Source: Pestalotiopsis fici W106-1
Taxonomy: Eukaryota > Ascomycota > Sordariomycetes > Amphisphaeriales > Sporocadaceae
DNA: 64,000 nucleotides
Direction of reading: 5' to 3'
NCBI RefSeq assembly: GCF_000516985.1
Contig: NW_006917093.1
Coordinates: 496,001 to 560,000, forward strand
The translations under genes were made by a program, and so were the position numbers. This document shows, in pieces, positions 10,894 to 21,300 of this stretch. Below the pieces are notes generated by a model. The model was not told where the DNA came from, made no database searches, and worked only from the letters and a program-made list of their open reading frames with translations. Position 1 is the first letter of the stretch; each line of letters opens with the position of its first letter.

Positions 10894-11759
10894 ATGGTAG
10901 TGGATAAGCGGAGGACAACAATTACACCTCGAGGGCCTCTGGTACGAGTCGGCGATGGAAACCATTTTGAAAGAGCAACCCAACTGCAGGTGGGGGCAAT
11001 CAGTACGAGTCACGAGTGGCTGGCTTGAATGTGACTGGTGACAACGAGGTTGTGTCGGTCACACATGAATGGTGGCACATTTTTTTCTCGACTACCACTT
11101 CATGCCTTTGTGGTTCAACCAGTCATGAGGAACAAGAGCTCCCTTCTCTTCGGAGAGGAGATTGGAGACGAAACAAATTTTGGAACAAAACTGATACTTA
11201 CGCACCCGTTTCGGGAACCCCGTACTGGACTGAGCGCGTCTTCCGAGGATGCTCAGCATCTGGAAGATAGTACCCAAGTGGCGAGTCGGAAGGTCCTAAA
11301 AGCCCGCGCGCCAGATGTCTTGATGCTCCAGAGCCCGTCGGATTACCACAGCTCGGCCTCTCATGCCCCGCTCATCGTTTTTACCCCCAGTGGTCGTGAG
11401 CGGCAGTCCGACCTCAATGCCGCTTTGTTCCCGCGTGAAGGGGTCTTTAGGTACAAAAGAGCTCCTTTCTCAAGTATCGAGGAGACAAATACTTTTTGGA
11501 AACTCAAGTTAACTGTTTGTCAATGAGGATTCGTCCGAGACTTACTTTCAAACTTTTCTTTTTGCATATTGCAAGTCTTGGTGGTTGGCGTTGTACACTC
11601 GAACCCTCACTGCCGTCGAGATAACATGCCTCCGTCTCTTATCATCTTGTCTCTTTCATTAGTGCTACGGCTTGCCGTGGCTGTGAAGAAGGACGTGCGC
11701 CCGTTGTTTAGCCGTTGTCAGGTCTTTTTCTTCCTTCATCTGTGTTATACGAGTCACCC

Positions 11760-12108
11760 AGAACCAATTGCAGGCTGTCACTTTCATCTGCTCTGAAGCC
11801 GTAAATAAAGACTGTACCGAGATAGATGCACATCATGGCCACAGTAAAGTCTAGGGAGGCAGCACTGCTGGTCTGACGCCGTACGCATGACGCTCTGCTC
11901 TGATGTTGATGCTCAAGGCCTGCTTGAATATGCACGTCAAGTTCTGCCCACCTACCGGCTCAAGGAGCCGGCGCACTAATGTTGCCGAGACTAAGAAATT
12001 CATGACATGGGCATATTTGGCAAAATAGATTGGGTCGAGAAACAGCGACTCGTGCCGGCTCATTTGCGGGTCAGTCATGCCTTTGCTTGCAAGACATTTG
12101 GGGTTCAT
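11760..12108 (-). other. Possible minus-strand gene or remnant, unrecognised
   Basis: An ATG at 12108 opens a frame with protein-like composition (MTDPQMSRHESLF, DPIYFAKYAHVMNFLV). A plausible donor (CCG|GTAGGT) and acceptor allow continuation into ALSINIRAERHAYG. A later frame contains a hydrophobic FTVAMMCIYLGTVFIYGF. Together these could be exons of a small membrane protein, but no family is recognised and the joints are not secure. It lies downstream of the SnoaL-like gene on the same strand. Confidence 0.22.
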
Positions 12109-12248
12109 GGTAGAGAACCTAACAGATAATGCTGTGAGCACTTGATTATTTTTTGGACAAAACTGTCAATCTATATTGTGTGATGGTCTACCCGCACATG
12201 TTCCCGTGTCTTGGTATGTCCTACATTGCTTCTCGTCATCTGCTAATG

Positions 12249-12731
12249 CTAGTAAAAGCTTTTCAGCTCTTCGTCGGCCCTGCTTCTGCTTTCCGCGAGA
12301 GCCTCCTCCAAGTTTGCCTTGCCCAGAAAGGTATCTTTTAGTAGATTGCAGACAATTGTCTTCATCTTTCCGTCCACAACGACATAGTGAGCCCAGACTT
12401 GAATCTTGACGATATCTCCAGGCTCTACAGCGTGTCCAAAGACACCGTGGGGGAGCTTCTTCTTGTACGTAAAGTAGCACTCCATGATGTAAAAGATATT
12501 GTGGCCATCAATGGCCACCACCAGCGGGACGAGGACCTCGTCTGCGACTTCAAAGAGTGGAATGTAGTGCGACTTGATGCCCTCGGACCCTACCAGCAGC
12601 GGGGTTTGAGGGTCTGGGAGGTCCAAGGTGACATCTTCGTGATAATAGCCGTGTTGCACCTCAAAGTCATGGGCATTGAAGGCACGGACGTATTTGAGAA
12701 ACTCGTCTCGCGAGATTGTGGAACCCGACAT
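12249..12731 (-). CDS. SnoaL-like / NTF2-fold protein
   Basis: A 160-residue single-exon protein with the SnoaL-like NTF2 fold: the N-terminal helix (SRDEFLKYVRAFNAHDFE), the YYHEDVTLDLPD strand, and the later beta sheet (VVAIDGHNIFYIMECYFTY .. GDIVKIQVWAHYVV). The family includes polyketide cyclases, dehydratases and many uncharacterised stress or secondary-metabolism proteins. The ATG at 12731 was chosen over an upstream in-frame one at 12794 because it gives the usual N-terminus and leaves a TATA-like TATATA at 12827-12832 about 100 bp upstream. It lies 2.6 kb from the polyketide synthase and is transcribed away from it, so it could act on its product; that link is inference only. Confidence 0.8.
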   Translation of the reverse strand: MSGSTISRDEFLKYVRAFNAHDFEVQHGYYHEDVTLDLPDPQTPLLVGSEGIKSHYIPLFEVADEVLVPLVVAIDGHNIFYIMECYFTYKKKLPHGVFGHAVEPGDIVKIQVWAHYVVVDGKMKTIVCNLLKDTFLGKANLEEALAESRSRADEELKSFY

Positions 12732-15343
12732 GATGTGAGTGTGTATGGGGGGGTCTTTTTTTATGTTGGCTGTAATGTATGGGAATTGAACCAAAGCTGA
12801 GGATTGTGCAATGTAGAGCTCGTAAAGTATATAACTAATGAAACGGCGCGCGGAGTTTGACTCTAGCTTATCTCGTTTGCCGCGTCATGTCAGTCTGGTC
12901 TTGATTAATACTCGTCTGTTATAGTCTAGAATATTGGCTTTTGACGGTGCCGACGAAGCGAGATCAGCAGTGTACTGCCTGCCTACCTACGAACCTAGGT
13001 ACAGAGGTGCTAATAGTCGTTTGTTATTGCGCCAAAGACTCCACAACCACCTGCCCAGCTAGTGGGGCAGCACCGGCCGAAGCGAGCAACAGCCGATGGT
13101 ATTGATACCTTCTTAACGCGGTCAAATCGTCATTTATACATGACTGAGCTGTTAACAAGATTGAAACCTCTGACTCGCATTCAGTGACTCGGACTTTGGT
13201 GGCTGTTATTCCCAGTTTCAAAGGGCGCATGAAACTTTTTGGATCAGGCCCGATTTTAGAAGTCTCCGAGGTGACAGCTAAAACGGGATCGGAGCATGGT
13301 ATACTTGCTTGGCGGTCGCCGTCTTATTCAGCCACTATTTCATTGCTTACACAGCATGGTGCATGGAAGGTCGCTATCAATGAGGTGCGTAATACTACTA
13401 CATGCAACACGAAATTCCAAATTCGAAATGCTCGGGTAATCATCTTATCAAAAAAGCAACTGTTCAAAGCCAGCAAAATTGTGATAAATCTTGCAGCCAT
13501 CCGACAGCAAGTGTGGATAGGTTGGTTGAAGCTGCCATGCTGAATGGATCATGGTCAGTTGCGTGACGTCGCATTAAGGTATTCGTTTTCTTTCTACATA
13601 TTGCTCACGTCCGAGAAGATATTGCATAAGGCATCCACAGCGACCCTGTTGTGCACTCGCGGAATTGCTACGATTGGCTCGGGCATGGTAGGTTGCAATG
13701 CAGAGCGACCGTGCTCGAGCTGCGAGAATACCAGGTTTGCCTGCATCTCTCTTCTCGGAGCTGTCCCTGGGATTCACAAGACCAATGAATGGGCCTCCGC
13801 AGCCATTACGTACACGTCCGCATTTGGTTTCATGTCATTGCCCCAAGCTGCAGTACAAAAGACCGATCGTCCTGATAAGGACTATTCCTTTAGGAAGGAT
13901 CATGCACCATCATCATATCTCATCACTGTATACATACTTTGTACAAGCTCAACTTATCACGGCCGACTGGGACCCAGAGCTCGGTAGCTGTGATCAAAAT
14001 GTCCCCGCATACGCGCGCGGTATTCCCCCCACGCGTGCAGCAAATATTCTCGGTACCTTGGCATTTTCCAGCCATTCACGAGGAAGGGAAGGTAGCTCTC
14101 GTGAATGTATACAATGCTACATCCATTTATACGTCCCTTTTACACTACTATTAAATGTCACCTGGCCGCGTACGCACACGAGGCACCATCTGCCAGATCA
14201 AGATAAGATTATTACGACGTTTCCTCGGTGAGCGATACCGTGATTCACCTTGATGGGAAGATTTGGCAGGAACTTTTGCGAAATATTCTGATCGAGGCCG
14301 GCTTCGGCCGATGCAGAGCACTGCTCAACAAGGAGAGGATTAATAATGCGCATTGCGATAAGTCGTCGATACGCCTTAAATATTTATCCGCCAAATACAA
14401 GATGAGCCCTTTGCAATGCATGATTGACGCGCCTGGCAGTATAGTAGCATCCTTCGTGTCGAACTCGCCGACCAGTATCACTTTCGCGCACACATGCACT
14501 ACTTGATGCCGAGGATGCAGGATTAAGTTGACCAAGCTGGCTACGATTGAAACCACTTGTCAAGTCCCGTGAAGTCCATGTCCCAGCTTGGCCATGTCGG
14601 AAGAGAATATGGAAGCCAAAATCATATATTCGGGGACTCGGATGCATTCCCTGCATCCTGCATGCCTTGTCCTGCATGCGTCTGCATCATCACTCTGTCA
14701 CTATGCTTTTGGGTATGACAATACTCACTATTGACTGCAGCCACTTTAAGCTTTGCTAGACACATGAATCCCTCTTCATTGCGGAAATTTTGACGAGAAC
14801 GAAAATCAGAGTCCTTTTCGCACGGCCGTTTTTTCATGACTAAGGTATACATTACGAAGCGCGCCGGAACAGGCAAGTCAAATACCGTACAACTGAACCC
14901 CCTTGCATCCCATATGCCCCTTTTAGTTTGATAGCTGCGCGTCAATAGATTAGATGTGCTTTGATGAGCCGACAATTTGACACAAGGTGACAATAGATCT
15001 AGCTGTCACTGATTGCCACGGCCTATATGCCCTCACTTATACCGTGTTGCTCATGCAACTTACTGATAAGGTACCTGATGCGATTGGCAATCTGATCATC
15101 AAATCGTTTCATCACAGGAAAATTGACAGGTGTGAGCTCCATGAGACTGTAGCTACAATCACCTTCCCACTCTCCATTGCGTCAGCATTGACGCGGCCGC
15201 CTATCAAAAACGGCTTGCAGTCTGGAGAGCCGTCCACATAAGTACAACTTTAGCTTGTTTTCCCAGAGGCACTCTCTCGAACCTTGCTGCACGAACCAAG
15301 GGCAGTTCACCTCCTTGACCAGATCCGTAGTGTTGAGAGCGAC
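12732..15343. other. Intergenic region upstream of the polyketide synthase
   Basis: A divergent promoter region of 2.6 kb between the SnoaL-like gene and the synthase. No coding region is supported. Four CTGCATC/G heptamers lie at 14651-14688. Confidence 0.45.
14651..14688. repeat. Cluster of four CTGCATC/G heptamers
   Basis: Heptamers at 14651-14657, 14658-14664, 14672-14678 and 14682-14688, about 660 bp upstream of the synthase start. They may be a repeated regulator site or simple sequence. No known factor is assigned. Confidence 0.4.
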
Positions 15344-18300
15344 ATGTCTCAACCAACTTCGGTTCCCAAGCTGCTCCTCCACCATGCGGTGGAAAGCCGG
15401 GACAAGGTGGCCTTCTTGGGCCCAGGCTGGTCCATTGTATGTCTTTCCGAAGCGTGTCCCTTTTGCTGAGATGTTTCTCGTAGTCGTTTGACATGACTGA
15501 CTCCATATTCTCCTTGTAGACCTACAGTGACCTTGAAAAGCGAACGCGGCTTGTGGCAGCTCATCTGGCGCGGGCCGGTATAGGACGAGGAGATTTCGTA
15601 GCCATTGTGCTAGGGAGATGCTTGGAGGCGGTGGAGTCTGTGTTGGCAATCATGAGAGCCGGCGCCGTGAGCGTTCCCCTAGATCCGCGTTCACCACCAG
15701 CAGACCTGGCCAGGGTTTTGGAGCACAGCGGAGCCCGCGCAATCATAACTGATGATCGGCACTTGGCTACGGTGTCCGCCGCAGCCGTCAAAGGATCCTT
15801 GATTATCATAAGCACTACGAATGCTCAGGTGGATGTCATAGAAAGCCTCAAGACGGAGCGGTACCAAGACTGGGTTGAAGATGATGGATACTCGACGTCG
15901 GATGTCCACCTGGACAGCCTAGGCGATGAGGAGGAGGCCTTTCTGCACTACACTTCTGGAACAACCAGCCTACCCAAGGGAGTCTTGTCGAGTCAAAAGA
16001 GCGCACTGTGGAACGTTGAAAAGGTCACTTCAGTGTTTGAGTTTTCCTCTGAGGACCGCTTCTTCTGGCCACTCCCCTTGTTTCACATTCTCGGCCACTC
16101 CTTATGTATACTGGCCACCGTGGCCAAGGGTGCCAGCGCCTATCTTTCGGACCCTGACCAGTTGCTGTTGGATAACCTCTTGGTCAAGGATGTTGAAGAC
16201 ACGACCTTCATTGCAGGTGCCCCGGCCACGTTTCACGAGCTTGTCGAAGCCAAGGCGGCATCGTCGTCGACTCTGAGTTTGCCCAAATTGAGGGCATGTA
16301 TGAGCGCAGGTGCTGCGGCATCTGTTTCTCTGTGTGATCAGGTCCATGAGCTGTTCGGAGTGTCGCTTCTCAACAACTACGGATGCACAGAGACTTGCGG
16401 CGCCATTGCCATTAGCCGGCCTGGCCATGTCTATCGGCAACATGGGAGTGTTACCCCACTCCCCGACTGGGAGATTCAGCTGATGGATCAAGATGGGAAG
16501 CAAGTCCGCGAAGGCGAGCAAGGCGAGCTCTGGGTGCGCGGTCCCGGCCTGATGCTGGGTTACTACAAAGAAACTCAGTCGCCATTCACTGAAGATGCTT
16601 GGTTTCCCACTGGTGATACAGGAATTCTCACCACTTCGGATGTCGGAAAAGAGCTCAGCCTCGTGGGTCGGAAAAAGGAGTTGATCATCCGGGGAGGAGA
16701 AAACATACAGCCAGCTGAGTTGGAACAAGTCTTGCTCCAGCACCCTGGCGTGGCAGACGTTGCTGTTTCTGGCATTCTACACGGATTGCTTGGCGAGACG
16801 CCTGCCGCGTTCATTGTCAAGGAGACTCCAGACCTTGACCTTGACCTTTCCTCCCTGATCGCCACGTGCAGAGAAGCTTTGCCAGACTACAAGGTGCCTA
16901 CAGGTAAGTGACGGGCGCCGTTTCTTTCACTGATCTAGATTTATTGCTGACTCAATCCTCGACAGCATTTTACGAAATCGACGCTGTGCCTCGGACCCTT
17001 TTAGGCAAGCCCAAGCGGTTGGCCGTAGCGTCTTACACGAGCAAACCACTCACGGTTCGCTCCAGGTTACAAACAAGAGCCGCCGTCGAGGCATTGGTTC
17101 TTGCAGAAACGGCCGGGGCCTGCGGTGTGCAAGCCGAGCCCGGGGAGAAGGAATCGGACCCGGATTGGCTTCGCAAATACGCCGACGAGTCCTTTTCCCA
17201 TCTCGGCCTGACCTCCATGGCCGGTGTCGTCCTGCGAGACCGACTGGCCAACCTCACCGGCTTGGTTGATCTGCCCAACACCCTCGTCTTTGACTACTCT
17301 ACTCCAGCGGCTGTGCGCGACTACCTATTCAACAGGCTCAGGGAGCAGGAATCGCCGCTCCCATCCAAGTCAGCACCTGCACTGAGCTTGCCCAGCAAGG
17401 CTGAGCCCATTGCCATTATCTCAATGGCCTGTAGATATCCTGGAGGAATCTCTTCGCCAGAGGACTTGTGGCAACTCGTTTCCGACGAGATAGACGCAAC
17501 TACTGACTTTCCGAGTGATCGTGGCTGGGATATCGATAGTCTGTATAGTACCGACCCGACGGAACCTTTCACCTCGACCACGAAGCGCGGCGGTTTCCTG
17601 CCCGACTTTGCCGACTTTGATGCCGGTCTATTTGGCATGGCACCTCGAGAAGCCCTGGCTACGGATCCCCAGCAACGTTTACTACTGGAAACGACGTGGG
17701 AACTAGCCGAACGAGGAGGCATTGCCCCGTTGTCGCTCAAAGGCACCCAGACTGGTTGCTTCATTGGCACGCTGTATGATGATTACGAAGCAAACGGCTT
17801 TGGCAACGCTGGTAACGTACCCTCCTTCGTACAAAGGTATGAAGAATGAATATCTACTGACGAAAAACTTCTCCTTTTGACAGAATTGGAAGCTCATCTT
17901 GGTCTTGGATCCTCCGGCAGTGTCATGTCCGGTCGCATTTCCTACTACTTTGTGAGTGCTTTCCAATCGCATATTTCATTGCAGGAAAATCTCCTAGACG
18001 CTTTGCGGCACGATTGAATTCAATAGACTGATTAATCCCTTTTGGCAGGGTCTCCACGGTCCGTCAATAGTCATATCAACCGGTTGTTCGTCCTCGCTCT
18101 GCGCCGTCCATTCAGCAGCCCAAGCTCTCAGGAACGAAGAGTGCACACTCGCCATTGCAGGTGGAATCACGTGCATGGCTTCGCCCAGGCCATTCACCAT
18201 GTTTAGCAAGCGACGAGGTCTCTCGGCCGATGGGCGATGCCGAACGTACTCGAGCGACGCCGCCGGCACCGGTTGGTCCGAGGGCGTAGGTCTCATCATG

Positions 18301-21300
18301 CTCGAAAAGCTCTCAGACGCCCAGCGCAACGGACATCGCGTACTGGGCGTGATTCGGGGCTCCGCCGTCAACTCGGACGGCACGTCCAACGGTCTGACGG
18401 CCCCGAGCGGACCTGCGCAGCAAATGTGTATCCAGAGCGCGCTGTCCCAAGCGGCGCTGTCGCCTACCGACATTGATGTTCTCGAAGGTCACGGGACTGC
18501 CACGCCCTTGGGTGATCCCATCGAGGTACAGGCCGTGATCAACACCTACGGCAATGGGTCTGGCAATGATCCCCGCGCGAATCCATTGCTGATTGGTTCA
18601 ATCAAGTCCAATATTGGCCACACCCAGGCCGCAGCCGCCGTGGCTGGAATCATCAAGATGGTCAAGTCCATTCATCATGGTGTTGCCCCAGCATCCTTGC
18701 ACATCCGCGAACCTTCACGACACATTGATTGGGATGGGTGTGGTGTTGAGCCACTTAGCAAGGCCAAGCAGTGGCCATCTGTGGACAGGGCGAGACGTGC
18801 AGCCGTGTCATCATTGTAAGTTCTCAAGATAATGATTCGATTACTGGTGAAATAGAGCTGACGGTTTTGAATTAGTGGTATTGGAGGCACAAACGCAGTA
18901 TGTGCCTTCTCACAACCTCCCTTAATTCAAACCTTTAAAGATTGAAAAAGTTACTGACTCGTGGGAATAACAGCACATCATTTTGGAACAGCCTGATTCT
19001 ATTGAACAGAATGGCGTCTCGACGCCAAAGAATCACACAATTGCTTTTCCATGGATCATTTCTGGCGCCGACGAAAATGCTCTGCGCGCGCAAGCCCAGT
19101 CACTTCTGGCGGCCTGGCGCAAGTCCCTCAGTCATGAGAGCCCGTCCGACATTGCATTCTCCCTTGCAACCGCGAGATCTTCTCTCAAATATAGGGCCGT
19201 GGTGACGTACACCGCCGGAGGCGACTTGAACGATCAGATTGAAACGGCACTTACGGCTCTCGCTGAAGATGAATCCCATCCCGACGTCGTGACAGGACAC
19301 ACCAACACCACTGGCAACAAGCCGCGTCTGGCTTGTCTATTCTCGGGACAGGGTAGTCGGATGCCCGATCCCAGCGCCATCGAGGAGCTTTCTACCGTTT
19401 TCCCCATCTTCTCCCGCGCATTCAAGGAGGCCTGCGAGGAAGTCAATCAGTACCTCGAATGTCCGCTTGAACGTGCTTTGAGTGACAGTAGCCTCCTGGA
19501 CCGAACTGACTTTGCGCAGCCCGCCTTGTTTGTCTTTGAGGTGGCAATGTACCGCCTGCTCGAGTCCTTCGATGTGATTCCCGACGTGGTGTCTGGACAT
19601 TCTCTAGGAGAAATCGCAGCAGCTCACATTTCTGGAGCTCTGACTCTCCGCGACGCTGCCATCATCGTTACCACCCGTTCCAGATTAATGGCTGCTCTAG
19701 ATGCCAATGGCGGCATGGTGAGCATTGCGGCTCCTGAGCAAGAAGTCGCCGAAGAGCTGTCACGCCTGGGCAGCACGGCAATCATTGCAGTTGTCAACTC
19801 TGAAAAATCGGTTGTGGTATCCGGTACTCGAGAGGCCATAACCGCTGTTGCAGACAGATTTACAGAGCTAGGACGAAGAACGACTATTCTGCGCAATGTC
19901 AACCACGGCTTCCACTCGCCAATGATGAACGGTATTCTGGGAGACCTTGAAGAAGCTCTGGCGTCGTCCATTGGAAGTGGAACATCCTCCAAGATTCCGC
20001 TCGTGTCCACCGTCACGGGCAAGCTCGCCGAAGCGGCCCAGCTGACCTCTCCCCAATACTGGACACGCCACGTCAGCGAGCCAGTTCGCTTCGCAGACTC
20101 CGTCAACGAGCTTCGCTCAAACGAACGTGTCTCGGTGTTTATTGAAGTCGGTCCCTCTGCAGTCCTCTCTCCCCATGTCCCGGGTACTGTCGCCACATAT
20201 GGCACAGTCGGCAAGCTACTGAACACGCTGGGTCAAATCTGGGCGCGCGGCGTGCCCGTCAACTGGCAGGCCGTATTCGGTGGCGTAGGTGCGCATCTCG
20301 TCGACTTGCCCGTCTATGCCTTCCAGAGGCGCAAGTATTGGCTACCATATAGAACCCTGTTGCCAGCAGAATCTGTGGGGGCGTCTGGCGCCTCCTCACC
20401 GGGTCGCACTTCAGACATTGGTACTTCTACATTGAACCATGGAGTGCTCTACCGGACTACATCCATTGCGGGGACAAACGACATCATCTGTGCCGGTTTC
20501 GTCTCCGCAAGCAAGCAGCCCTGGCTGCGCGACCATATTATTAGTGGTCAGAGCCTTGTTCCTGCCACAGCCTTTGCCGAGCTGGCTTTGCGGGCTGGTC
20601 GCGAATGTGCCGATCCCTCTGGATCTGAGCAGGTGATTCTCGATGAGCTCATCATTCTCGCACCCCTAGCCTTGTCTCTAGAGGAAGATGACGAGGAACA
20701 AGAATTTGAGGTACAAGTCGTGATCAAGGAGTTGGAAGACGAAGAGAGCACTATCCGACGAAGCATTGACGTTTATTCACGTCTTCATGCTGTCTCAACC
20801 CAACCCGACTGGGTACAGCATGCCACGGGTACCCTGAAGTTGATTTCGTTGCCACCACCCGAAAAGGATGTATTTACCAATGGCACACACGACGTAGAGA
20901 ACTCCGAGGTGGATGTTTCCAAAGCATATGCCATGCTAGAAGACTTTGGCATCAGCTATGGACCAGCCTTCCAAGGCGTCCGCGGTGGTTGGCGTCAGCA
21001 CGACAACGAGCTCTTGGTACAGATCAACCCGCCTCAGGACCAGGACTCCAAGGCGGGCTTCGTCCTCCACCCAGCCCTTCTCGATGCTGCTTTGCACGCT
21101 CCCATCCTCGCAGCACCTGAAAAGGTTTCTAGTGGCCAGATTCGACTGCCATTCTCCTTCAAGGGCATACAAGTCTTTGAGGCTGCCACCAGCACCTCTG
21201 GGCCAGTTTTGGCCCGCATTCGCGATTTGGATGATGAGCGCTTTTCCGTGACCATCACGAACAAGGCAACAGGCGCAGCAGTGGCAGAGATTTCTGAAGT

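Larger units (their letters stand above)
8869..12248. other. Gene-poor region of 3.4 kb
   Basis: No gene can be supported with confidence. It contains a well-formed promoter-like stretch near 10573-10893 with nothing recognisable behind it, a short plus-strand frame at 11626-11796 that begins like a signal peptide, and a possible minus-strand gene or gene remnant at about 11760-12108. The rest shows scattered short open frames. Confidence 0.4.

Noticed and set aside
11038..11526. 162-codon open frame behind the promoter-like region
   Set aside because: No motif, poor start context and protein-unlike composition; kept only as a question in the promoter finding.
14245..14556. 103-codon minus-strand frame containing an LILYLADKYL glutathione transferase-like word
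   Set aside because: The similarity is limited to about ten residues; nothing else of the GST fold is present.
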